64,000 bases of DNA from Marinilabiliales bacterium (lineage in GTDB: Bacteria > Bacteroidota > Bacteroidia > Bacteroidales > ML635J-15): positions 248,001 through 312,000 of the forward strand of contig PKTB01000024.1 of assembly GCA_002869385.1 (NCBI GenBank), read 5' to 3'. The translations under genes were made by a program, and so were the position numbers. Below, piece after piece: positions 35,597 through 43,329 of the stretch (positions are counted from its first letter, which is position 1; each line of letters starts with the position of its first letter). A model generated the notes under the pieces. It did not search any database, was not told where the DNA came from, and saw nothing but the letters and a program-made list of their open reading frames with translations.

Positions 35597-36937
35597 ATGA
35601 TAAAATCAGTATATAACATACTTGAAAATGCCGGTATCAGAAGGAAAGATAAGATTATCTGTGCTGTTAGCGGAGGAATAGATTCTGTATGTATGCTTCA
35701 TATTTTAAAATCGTATGGATTAGATTGTATAATTGCTCACTGTAATTTTCAATTACGAGGAGAGGAGTCAAATGGCGATGAAGAATTTGTAAGGCAACTA
35801 GCTAAAGAATTAGATTCTAGTATTGCAGTAAAGACTTTTGAAACTCAAAAATTCGCATCAGATAATGGAATCTCTATTCAAATGGCTGCTCGTGATTTAC
35901 GATTTGATTTCTTTGTTGATTTATTGACAGAGTATAAATGTCAGTATATAGCTTTGGGCCATAATTCCGATGATCAGATCGAAACTGTACTTACAAACTT
36001 TATTCGTGGAACAGGATTGCGTGGCTTAACCGGTATGGCAGAGTATAAAGAGTGCTTTATCAGACCATTGTTAAATGTCTCAAGAGATAATATTGTTGAT
36101 TTTGCAAAAGAAAAGGGTATAAGTTTCAGAGAGGATAGCACAAATAAAACAATAAAATATTCACGAAATAAACTAAGACATGTTGTAATACCTGCTTTGT
36201 CTGAAATTAAACCTTCAGCAAAAGAAAATATGCTGAAAACAATTGATATTCTCAAGGATAATGAGGAAATTTTTAATGACTATATTACACAGGCATATAA
36301 GAACTGCGTTAGTGTTGAAAAGGATTTAATTCGAATTTCGACAAAAGCACTTGAAAAATATAAATCAGTTAAAACTGTACTATTTGAGATTTTGCTTAGG
36401 CTTGATCTTCCAGTGAATCTGGCATCTGATTCTGTTAATTTGATTGATTCGCAAACAGGAAAATACTGTGAGTCTGATAATTATTTAGTTTTAAAAGATA
36501 GAGATGAGTTAAAGATTAGTTTAAAGCAGATTAGCAATGAAATCAAAGAAACAAAACTGTCTGAGGAAGATTTAAATAAAAAACTCGTTATCCAAAATAT
36601 TGAATATCATTTCGAAATAATTGAGCTTGAAAAGAATTACCAAATAAGTAAAGACAGTAATATTGCTTTTTTAGACTACAATAAGTTGGATTTTCCATTG
36701 ATAATTCGATCAAAGAAGGAAGGTGACAAGTTTAAACCTTTAGGAATGAATAATTTTAAAAAGTTGTCTGATTTTTTTGTTGATATGAAGCTAAGTATGA
36801 CAGAAAAGGAGAGGATACATGTCTTTCAAACAGCTGATAATATTTGCTGGATAGCTGGATTTCGAATAGATGACAGATATAAATTAAGTTCTGATACAAA
36901 GAAAATTCTGAAGATTTTAAGGAGAAAGATAGTTTAA
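35597..36937 (+). CDS. tilS: tRNA(Ile)-lysidine synthase TilS
   Basis: 446 aa. The PP-loop is CAVSGGIDSVCML near residue 21, with LDCIIAHCNFQLRGEESNGDEEFV near 42-65, ALGHNSDDQIETVLTNFIRGTGLRGLTGM near 118-146, RPLLNVSRDNIV and FREDSTNKTIKYSRNKLRHVVIP near 175-197. The C-terminal TilS domain (IRSKKEGDKFKPLGMNNFKKLSDFF) starts near 375. It makes lysidine at C34 of the AUA-reading tRNA-Ile and is usually essential. It is coupled to aat (2-bp gap), and a large hairpin follows its stop. Intact. Confidence 0.95.
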   Translation: MIKSVYNILENAGIRRKDKIICAVSGGIDSVCMLHILKSYGLDCIIAHCNFQLRGEESNGDEEFVRQLAKELDSSIAVKTFETQKFASDNGISIQMAARDLRFDFFVDLLTEYKCQYIALGHNSDDQIETVLTNFIRGTGLRGLTGMAEYKECFIRPLLNVSRDNIVDFAKEKGISFREDSTNKTIKYSRNKLRHVVIPALSEIKPSAKENMLKTIDILKDNEEIFNDYITQAYKNCVSVEKDLIRISTKALEKYKSVKTVLFEILLRLDLPVNLASDSVNLIDSQTGKYCESDNYLVLKDRDELKISLKQISNEIKETKLSEEDLNKKLVIQNIEYHFEIIELEKNYQISKDSNIAFLDYNKLDFPLIIRSKKEGDKFKPLGMNNFKKLSDFFVDMKLSMTEKERIHVFQTADNICWIAGFRIDDRYKLSSDTKKILKILRRKIV

Positions 36938-36941
36938 AAGT

Positions 36942-37020
36942 AAATTTAGGTTAAAACGCGATCGGAGTCGCGCTTTAACCTAAATTTGGATAAAAAAAAG
37001 ACTGCCTAGCGACAGTCTTA
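36942..37020. terminator. Large 19-bp hairpin plus second terminator between tilS and the metal-binding gene
   Basis: The first structure pairs 36942-36955 with 36974-36987 (14 bp) and 36957-36961 with 36968-36972 (5 bp), around a 6-base loop. The second, AAGACTG at 36998-37004 with CAGTCTT at 37013-37019, is preceded by a run of A, giving a T-run on the minus strand that suits the leftward HMA gene. The first probably ends tilS, but it has a weak T tail. Confidence 0.7.
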
Positions 37021-37042
37021 ATTCTCACTTTAAATAACAATA

Positions 37043-37399
37043 TTAATCGTGGTCATGTTCGTGCTGATGTTCTCCACCACCATGTGAACAAGCTTTTTTT
37101 ATCGGTTTACTTCTGTCAGAGAATTCGGTGTAGTATCCAATTTCTTCAATCTTAGAAATAATTTGCTCCTGATTTATAACAGATTCATCATATTTTAAAC
37201 TGACAACTTTAGTTTCAAAATCAACAACAATAGATTCAACACCATCTAATTCTGCAAGCCCTGTTTCGACTTTCTTTTGTCCATTTGGACAATGAAAATC
37301 TACCTTAACATTAAAAGCTGTTAATGCATCTTGTGCATTTGTGTTAACAGCAAAGCTAATACATGTAATTAGAATAAATAGTTTTAAAAGATTCTTCAT
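37043..37399 (-). CDS. Exported heavy-metal-associated (HMA) domain protein with His-rich tail
   Basis: 118 aa from MKNLLKLFILITC; upstream in-frame codons add an unlikely segment before this signal peptide (cleavage near NTNAQ). The HMA-like fold follows: FNVKVDFHCPNGQKKVETGLAELDGVESIVVDFETKVVSLKYDESVINQEQIISKIEEIGY. The usual CxxC is replaced by HCPNGQ, a single-Cys form also found in exported Bacteroidetes HMA proteins. The tail ACSHGGGEHQHEHDHD has six His and would bind Zn, Cu or Ni. It is likely a periplasmic metal carrier or scavenger. No transporter gene adjoins it. Confidence 0.8.
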   Translation of the reverse strand: MKNLLKLFILITCISFAVNTNAQDALTAFNVKVDFHCPNGQKKVETGLAELDGVESIVVDFETKVVSLKYDESVINQEQIISKIEEIGYYTEFSDRSKPIKKACSHGGGEHQHEHDHD

Positions 37400-37499
37400 A
37401 ATTTTGTTTGTTTCAATGCAAACATAAATAAAGTTTTTTATTTGAGCAATAAAAAAGTTCAAAATTGATGACAATTGTCAGTTTTTATACTTATCTCCT

Positions 37500-37632
37500 G
37501 TCTCCGGTCATATAAAACATTCAATAAACAATAATCAACATTCAATATTCAATAATCAAGAACAGAAATAACTGAAAACTGAGAACTGAAAACTGAGAAC
37601 AGAAAACTGCCTAACCGACTAACTTACATGTG
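37500..37632. repeat. Degenerate short tandem repeats between the HMA gene and yidD
   Basis: Three kinds of imperfect repeat run together: ATTCAATA/ATCAACATTCAAT units near 37518-37560, ACTGAAAACTGAGA units near 37569-37608, and GTCACCTGTC..TGTCATCC near 37629-37650, the last entering the yidD 3' end. Similar units recur at the next intergenic regions. Confidence 0.7.
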
Positions 37633-37908
37633 TCACCTGTCTTTTGTCATCCTTTTTTTCGGCCAAATTTCCGGTACCGGGTCATAACCATGTGTTCCCC
37701 AGGGGTTGCAGCGTAAAATTCGCCAAGTGGAAAGAATAAGTCCTTTTATCGGTCCATGCTTTTTAAATGCTTCGATAGAGTAGTTTGAACATGATGGCTG
37801 ATGTCTGCATGATTGAGGTAACCATGGGCTTATTACCCATTGGTATATTTTTACCAAAAGAATAAATGGTGAGGATAAAATTAACATCAGCGTTTTTCGA
37901 AATTTCAT
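37633..37908 (-). CDS. yidD: Membrane protein insertion efficiency factor YidD
   Basis: 91 aa. Motifs: [65 protein letters not shown], containing the family's three Cys and the G.DPVP end. It assists YidC-dependent insertion of inner-membrane proteins. In this lineage it is not next to yidC or rnpA. Its C-terminus overlaps the short-tandem-repeat region, which seems to have added or altered the last residues (KKRMTKDR). Confidence 0.92.
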   Translation of the reverse strand: MKFRKTLMLILSSPFILLVKIYQWVISPWLPQSCRHQPSCSNYSIEAFKKHGPIKGLILSTWRILRCNPWGTHGYDPVPEIWPKKRMTKDR

Positions 37909-38019
37909 ACTGCAAAAATATTCAAATTATCTTAATCAAATAGTGTCCATGAGAAATTAGGCACACTTTTGTAATTTGCAAAATATATACAGCCTACAGA
38001 CTATTGATTGCCGATTACT

Positions 38020-38075
38020 GATTAACCGTTTAACTGATTAACCATTTAACTGATTAACCGTTTAACCGTTTAACA
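38020..38075. repeat. 16-bp tandem repeat (GATTAACCGTTTAACT), about 3.5 copies
   Basis: Copies begin at 38020, 38036 and 38052 with one or two substitutions, followed by a partial GTTTAACAGGTCACC. The reverse complement of the same unit recurs at 39790-39860, on the other side of the pseudokinase gene. Confidence 0.75.
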
Positions 38076-38167
38076 GGTCACCTACATTACCAACTATCGA
38101 AATAAACAGTGCATCCAATAAAATGCAAAATAAAAGCTAAGAACAAAAGTAAATTCCAAAATTTCAC

Positions 38168-38175
38168 TATTTTTG
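38168..38175 (+). promoter_or_regulatory. Candidate -7 element for the pseudokinase gene (TATTTTTG)
   Basis: Exact TAnnTTTG match, 25 bp upstream of the ATG at 38201. Confidence 0.45.
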
Positions 38176-38200
38176 TATAAACCTAACTAAAATCAATACG

Positions 38201-39775
38201 ATGGAAACAGCAGTAAGAGGTTATTTGTTGAAAGACATTATAATAAAAAATGATTTTTTTACTGTTTACAATGCAGAACACTCGGTATTAAAAGGTCAAA
38301 AACTAAGTATTACGATTATAAATGAAGATTTTGCAGAAAGACAGGATATTAGATCTGCTTTTAGTCAGTCTGCTTTTAAGTTAAGTTTTGCTGAGCATGA
38401 GAATTTGATAAAGAACATTGATCTTGTAGAGGAGAACAATAAACTTGCAATACTATCTGAATACCATGAATTTGAGGATTTTATTAATGTTATTGACTCA
38501 TTAAATAGGTCACAGAGAATCCAAATTATCAGAGATGTATTTAATCTGTGCTATTATCTGCACTCCAGAAATATTTTTATTAGTGACTTACGTCTTGAGA
38601 ATTTTGTCTGGTTAGAAGGAAAAGTTTATTTATCAAATTTGGGAATTTCTAACATGTTCCTTAAATCAACAGATCAAGAACTTTTAAATACTCTCGAAGA
38701 GAAACTATATTTTACTGCTCCTGAGTTATTTGAGGCAAATAATGAACCTAATGTTATTTCGGATATCTACACATTATCTATGTTTATTGACTTCATTCTT
38801 ATAGATGTCAAAGACCTTGAATCTGATTTAAAATATTTATTAAAGAGGGCTAGTAGCAAAGATGTTAATTCAAGATTTCTAAAACTAAAGGAATTTGAAG
38901 CAGAAGTGATGGGAGTTCTTGGAGATAATGATTCAGAAGAAGTATCGAATGAAGGCGATTTTGACTCTTATTCTTCTAAAATGGAACAAATGAGTATAGA
39001 CTCGCCTTCTATAAGTGAAATTTCTGTTCCTGATACTTCTTTTGATAGTCTTAATGCAGATGATATAGAAATTGAAACAAATGGATTAGAGATTGAAGTT
39101 GAATCTTCTGAAATAGATAATGAAGTTGTAATAGATGAGCAGGTTAAATCAGCACAACGAAATGAGGAGCGAGTAAAATCAAAACCTGAACAAAAGCCAC
39201 AAGCAGAAAAGAAAGAGGAAAAAGCCAGTAGTAAAAATTATTATGATATTCTTGCTGAGATAGAGGCTGAGAAAAAGAGAAAACTAGAAGAGAAGCAGAA
39301 TGCACAGGCTCAAAAAGAGAGAGAAGCTAGTACTCGTCATACTGTGTATCAAACATCAAATAGTCCAAAAAAAGGTTTTCAGAATAATACGCAAACAAAG
39401 AAACAAACCACCTCATATAATCAACCAAAAGCAGGAGTGGGGAGTGGTTATCAAAATAAGCCCAATTATCAGTCAAATAAAACATCACAATCAAATCATA
39501 CTTTTCAATCACAATCAAAAATTAGTACAGCGAATGTTTTGATATTGGGTGTTATAGTATTTATTTTTGCTTTTGCGGTTCCTTTTGTCGGATTTGTTTT
39601 ATCAATTATTGGATTATCTCAATTAGGTAAGAACAACAGAAAAGCTAGATTACAGGGGAGAAAAATGACTTCAGCCGAGAAAGGACCTCAATCAATAGGG
39701 ACAGTTCTTTGCGTAATAGCGCTTATTACCTCAATTATAAAAATGATTGTGTTTTTTACTCAATTAGTTATGTAG
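38201..39775 (+). CDS. Membrane-anchored pseudokinase with Gln/Asn-rich linker
   Basis: 524 aa. Residues 1-245 have a protein-kinase-like layout: HSRNIFISDLRLENFVWLEGKVYLSNLG matches the catalytic and metal loops (HRDLKPEN ... DFG), and KLYFTAPELFEANNEPNVISDIYTLSMFI matches the APE and F-helix segments. The catalytic-loop Asp is kept, but DFG is replaced by NLG and the beta-3 Lys (VAIK) is absent from LSITIIN, so it is probably catalytically dead. Residues 250-435 are acidic, then Lys/Glu-rich, then Gln/Asn-rich and disordered. Residues about 445-524 hold two DUF4190-like membrane helices with GKNNRKARLQGRKM between them. The active site would face the cytoplasm. It is flanked by inverted repeat arrays. 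Ligand and partner are unknown. Confidence 0.72.
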   Translation: METAVRGYLLKDIIIKNDFFTVYNAEHSVLKGQKLSITIINEDFAERQDIRSAFSQSAFKLSFAEHENLIKNIDLVEENNKLAILSEYHEFEDFINVIDSLNRSQRIQIIRDVFNLCYYLHSRNIFISDLRLENFVWLEGKVYLSNLGISNMFLKSTDQELLNTLEEKLYFTAPELFEANNEPNVISDIYTLSMFIDFILIDVKDLESDLKYLLKRASSKDVNSRFLKLKEFEAEVMGVLGDNDSEEVSNEGDFDSYSSKMEQMSIDSPSISEISVPDTSFDSLNADDIEIETNGLEIEVESSEIDNEVVIDEQVKSAQRNEERVKSKPEQKPQAEKKEEKASSKNYYDILAEIEAEKKRKLEEKQNAQAQKEREASTRHTVYQTSNSPKKGFQNNTQTKKQTTSYNQPKAGVGSGYQNKPNYQSNKTSQSNHTFQSQSKISTANVLILGVIVFIFAFAVPFVGFVLSIIGLSQLGKNNRKARLQGRKMTSAEKGPQSIGTVLCVIALITSIIKMIVFFTQLVM

Positions 39776-39784
39776 TACATGCTT

Positions 39785-39910
39785 GGTCAGTTATTTGGCT
39801 AATCAGTTAAACGGTTAGTTAGTTAATCAGTTGATAGGTTAGACGGTTAATCTGTTAAAAAGTTAAGCAGTTGAATTGTTGATAGTTGATCTGTTAGTTC
39901 GTTAATCTTT
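39785..39910. repeat. Degenerate GTTAATCAGTTAAACGG-type tandem repeats
   Basis: Imperfect units of TTAATCAGTT, AACGGTTA and GTTGATAG run for about 125 bp immediately after the pseudokinase stop. They are the reverse complement of the 16-bp family at 38020-38075, so the gene sits between inverted arrays. Confidence 0.7.
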
Positions 39911-39972
39911 GTGTCATTGATATGTTTTGATTGTTGTTTGATTCCATAATAAGTAATGTAAATGCTAAACTT

Positions 39973-40028
39973 CGGTCACCTGTCATCCGTCACCTGTCAT
40001 CGGTCACCTGTCATCGGTCACCTGTCAT
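39973..40028. repeat. Four tandem copies of a 14-bp unit (CGGTCACCTGTCAT)
   Basis: Units at 39973, 39987, 40001 and 40015 are identical except for CCG instead of CGG in the second. The array ends 5 bp before the stop codon of the leftward gene at 40033. Not a CRISPR: there are no spacers. Confidence 0.9.
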
Positions 40029-40032
40029 CCTC

Positions 40033-41190
40033 TCAAGCACTTTTAACTCTATTACTTAGTGGAATAACATTTTGCAAAGGTTTAAAGTTTGCTCTGGCTT
40101 CAGGGAACCTGGATGGGTTTTCTTCAAGAATTTCATTAATCTCATCAAAGTGCTTTTTGAGATAATCCGTAATGGCGGCAGCAGTGATCGGCGTTTCAAA
40201 TGCTTTACCAACATTGATACCGGTCACCCTATCCTTATTTGCCATTACACGTTTAACTGCAAGTTCGATTTTATTAAGCATAATTTCCGCTCTTTCTTTG
40301 CGGTTAAGCTTATAACTTGTCCTTACATTTCTTGCTGTTTCTGTTCTTGCAGATATGTCAGATTGCCCTAATTCAAGATATTCTTCCTCTATAGTTACTG
40401 TTCCTTTTTTTCTGAATGAGTTCAGATTGTATGCGTAAAGCGCGGCATTTTCTACTATGTCTTGTAAGCGTGGCAGGTTAGAGCTGAAATCCTTTAGGGC
40501 ATTTATGCACTCGTCCGTGAAAATAAACTCCACACAGTACTTCTTTGATAGATTCTGTATAAAGCTTTGTGCAATACTGACAATGTTCTTATGATGATCT
40601 TCTCTTAATTGTTTTAGTTTATCTTTATATTGTTTTACATTACTAATTGTTGTTTGAGTCTTGCTTGTAAATTTTTTAAGTGAATCATAGTCTTCTTGTG
40701 CTACTTGCAAGATACTGACAGATGATTTATAAAGTAAATTTGCAATAATTGTCTTATTTTCGGTATTCATTTTAATATGTCCACCCTCAATTCCAAAGAA
40801 ACTCATATCTTCTCTAAAGCTTAGAAAAACTACATCATTGTTTTTATCAAAAATTGAATTGTATCGCATGCTTAACATTAGATGTTCGTTCTCATTTTGT
40901 AAACTGAATTGAATGTTTCTCTTTCCGGCAGATTTAATAAAATCTAGTTGTTCCCGGCTTAATTCCCAGGAGTAGGGGTTCTTTCTTTGTTTGCGAATAT
41001 CAAAAACCTGGCTCAATTCATTATCATCATTAATCTCATGAGTTTCTGTTTTCCCATTTTTATATTCAGATTTAAAAATATCACCAGTCTTATTACAGAA
41101 ATAAACCTGAATATCTACACCTACCGGCAACATAGACGATAAATGATTTAATATTACAAGACCTGGTTCTTTCGAAAATGAGAATTCCAC
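40033..41190 (-). CDS. Unknown cytoplasmic protein, 385 aa
   Basis: Frame starts at GTG (41190) with VEFSFSKEPGLVILNHL; no ATG is nearby. It has no signal peptide or membrane helix. The N-terminal 150 residues are beta-rich with FCNKTGDIFKSEYKNGKTET. The middle (residues about 170-205) is helical and may form a coiled coil (SLKKFTSKTQTTISNVKQYKDKLKQLREDHHKN). The C-terminal third is basic: TETARNVRTSYKLNRKERAEIMLNKIELAVKRVMANKDRVTGINVGKAFETPITAAAITDYLKKHFDEI, which could bind nucleic acid. I do not recognise a family. It is divergent from another unknown gene across a 183-bp, very AT-rich region with repeated TTAATTAA palindromes, suggesting shared regulation. Confidence 0.6.
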   Translation of the reverse strand: MEFSFSKEPGLVILNHLSSMLPVGVDIQVYFCNKTGDIFKSEYKNGKTETHEINDDNELSQVFDIRKQRKNPYSWELSREQLDFIKSAGKRNIQFSLQNENEHLMLSMRYNSIFDKNNDVVFLSFREDMSFFGIEGGHIKMNTENKTIIANLLYKSSVSILQVAQEDYDSLKKFTSKTQTTISNVKQYKDKLKQLREDHHKNIVSIAQSFIQNLSKKYCVEFIFTDECINALKDFSSNLPRLQDIVENAALYAYNLNSFRKKGTVTIEEEYLELGQSDISARTETARNVRTSYKLNRKERAEIMLNKIELAVKRVMANKDRVTGINVGKAFETPITAAAITDYLKKHFDEINEILEENPSRFPEARANFKPLQNVIPLSNRVKSA

Positions 41191-41209
41191 TTTTTCAAAG
41201 TTTTTTCAA

Positions 41210-41297
41210 AATTAATTAAATTAAATTAATTAAGCAAATAATAATTAAGCTTAATTAAGTATTTAATGAATTAATTAACTAAAGAATTAAGCTTAAG
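41210..41297. promoter_or_regulatory. Cluster of TTAATTAA / AATTAAGCTTAA palindromes in a divergent promoter region
   Basis: Within about 88 bp the motif AATTAATT or TTAATTAA occurs repeatedly, together with AAGCTTAATTAAG and AATTAAGCTTAAG, each self-complementary. The region separates two divergently read unknown genes. It may be an operator array or simple AT-rich promoter DNA. Confidence 0.4.
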
Positions 41298-41372
41298 TGT
41301 GGTTAAATGGCTGTAAATCAATGTATATTTGTTTTGCAATTCTTGTTTAAAAACTTTAAATAATTAAGCCTT

Positions 41373-42545
41373 ATGTCAAAAATTAAGTTAGAAAAGTCGC
41401 CATCTTATGTTTTTTTTACCTCCGAATACATGTATATAGTTTCAGAAAAAAATTATATACAAATAAGTTTTAAACAACAAAATATCCTTAATATTTCCGA
41501 GGATGTATTGGCATTATTATTAAAGAATAAACTTCAAGAATTAAATTTGGAACCTGATAAAGTAATTATCGTATTGACAGAAGATTATTTTACAATTAGT
41601 AAAGTTTTAAACTCAAGTTATAAAAAGGATAATGTAAAAATTAAGCAGGAAAACACTTGTAAGAAATCTATTATTTCCATAAAAAATAATAATAAACAGA
41701 TTTCATAATTTACAGAGTACATTTATAAAAGCAAAAGGTTTAAAGATTATAATATACTGCCTTTATTGGAGGAGTTTTATGTTTCTAATTCAAAAATGAT
41801 TATAGAGGATCAGCGATATATGCTGCTAAGTATTGCTTTAAATAAAGTTGAAATCTCCCCAATTTGTTATATGCCACTCACAGATTTATTGTCAGGGTTT
41901 GTTTCAGATTCTAATCCTGATAATGATAAAATGCTTGTTTCGATTTATAACTATTCGACAAATATTAGTACTTACCGGGGTATTTATATTTCTGATGGGA
42001 AAAAAATACAAAAAGGGATGGAATATATAGTTGGGCAGGTTAGTGATACTTTTAATGTTTCGCAGTCTACGGCAATTAAGTTAATTGAGTTATATGGTTT
42101 TGTATTTCTCCCGGCCAAATATTCTAATGTGGTAATAGATATTCCTGTGTATGATGAGATTTCTATAAGTGTTGAAATGACAGAATTGTCATTTGTACTT
42201 AGAGAGGCATTTAAAGAACTTTTTACAGAGCTTCTGGATAAAATTGCTTATGACCATACTGAGTATATTTCAATACAGTCAGATATTACGATTCCGGGTG
42301 TTAATGATTTACTCGAACTTATGACTGAAGCTAAGGTTAATGAGATTTCGTTTTCACACATTAAATATGAATTGCTTTTGCGTTCTAATCAATTGGTGAT
42401 TGACGAGGTTAATAAACTTAGCGAAATAGTTGCTGAAACAGATTTGGAATCTGAAATGAACGATGAGCCTCATGGTATAAAAGAGAAGCTAAATGATATT
42501 TTTAATATGAGAATAAAACCTTGGTTACTGGATGCAGAAGCGTGA
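41373..42545 (+). pseudogene. Unknown protein (390 codons) interrupted by in-frame TAA
   Basis: One frame from MSKIKLEKSPSYVFFTSEYMY to LLDAEA at 42545, with TAA at 41706-41708 (codon 112). The N-terminal part has beta strands and EPDKVIIVLTEDYFTISKVL, and the second part starts FTEYIYKSKRFKDYNILPLLEEFYV. The alternation of strands with IVLTEDYFTIS and a later SYNYSTNIST-type region faintly recalls actin-like PilM/FtsA proteins, but I see no ATP-binding signature and do not assign one. The C-terminal half is acidic and helical (LREAFKELFTELLDKIAYDHTEYISIQSDI). It shares an AT-rich regulatory region with the divergent gene at 40033-41190. The lost residue cannot be inferred. Confidence 0.6.
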
Positions 42546-42630
42546 TGATGACGGATGTCCGATGATAGATGACCGGTGAGTTGTTTATACAATTCTAATA
42601 GAGTGATAACACCCGTCATCCGACATCGGT
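42546..42630. repeat. Inverted GATGACGG/GTCATCCG repeat between convergent genes
   Basis: TGACGGATGTCCGATGA near 42548-42564 can pair with TCATCCGACATCGGTCA near 42614-42631. The units belong to the GTCATC/GTCACC family seen at 37.6 and 40.0 kb. It may act as a transcription terminator for both genes, although it lacks a T-run. Confidence 0.6.
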
Positions 42631-42633
42631 CAA

Positions 42634-43323
42634 TTAATCCTGCATTACTAGGATAAAACCACTACCATGAATATTATTAATCTGAATTTTATCGTCGTCT
42701 TTAAAGTATTTTCTTAGTTTTGTGATATACACGTCCATACTTCTTGCATTGAAGTAGTTATCGTCACCCCATATTTTCTTCAAAGCTTCGTTACGATCTA
42801 ATACACTGTTTTTATTTATAATTAGCTCTTTTAATAAGTCTGCTTCTCTTGGGGTTAATCTGTGTGACTCATCGTTGTATGTAAGAGTTCTAAGTTTAGT
42901 GTCAAAAATATATTTTCCGATTTTAACTTTATCTTCAATCTCAGGTTTTTCGCCAGTGTTTCTTCTTAAAATAGCCTTAATTTTAACTAGTAAGACATCT
43001 GAATCGAAAGGTTTAGTCAGATAATCATCTGCACCTGCTTTAAATCCTTCAAGAACATCATCTTTAAGAGATTTAGCTGTAAGAAAAATAATTGGGATCT
43101 TTTTATTTATCTTACGAAATTCTCTTGCAATGGTAAAACCATCAACATTTGGTAACATAACGTCGAGAACACAAAGGTCATATTGGTTTTTAGAAAAAGT
43201 TGGGACAGCATCTTTTCCGTCACTCACGAGTTCTACCTCAAAATCATTCATTTCTAAATATGATTTTAGAACAAAACCAAAATTAACATCGTCTTCAACA
43301 AGTAAAAGTTTTTCTTTATTCAT
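42634..43323 (-). CDS. rprY: OmpR-family response regulator (RprY-like)
   Basis: 229 aa. Receiver domain: acidic pair EDD near residue 10, phospho-acceptor Asp in LCVLDVMLPNVDGF near 54, Thr in IIFLTAKSL near 82 and Lys in ADDYLTKPFDSD near 104. The winged-helix domain (residues about 130-228) has RLTPREADLLKELI and MDVYITKLRKYF. Sequence character and the paired kinase 7 bp upstream match the RprX/RprY system of Bacteroidetes, whose signal is not well defined. Co-transcribed with the kinase. Intact. Confidence 0.88.
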   Translation of the reverse strand: MNKEKLLLVEDDVNFGFVLKSYLEMNDFEVELVSDGKDAVPTFSKNQYDLCVLDVMLPNVDGFTIAREFRKINKKIPIIFLTAKSLKDDVLEGFKAGADDYLTKPFDSDVLLVKIKAILRRNTGEKPEIEDKVKIGKYIFDTKLRTLTYNDESHRLTPREADLLKELIINKNSVLDRNEALKKIWGDDNYFNARSMDVYITKLRKYFKDDDKIQINNIHGSGFILVMQD

Positions 43324-43329
43324 GATATA

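Noticed and set aside
39973..40028. CRISPR array
   Set aside because: Units are directly abutting 14-mers without spacers, and no cas gene is present.
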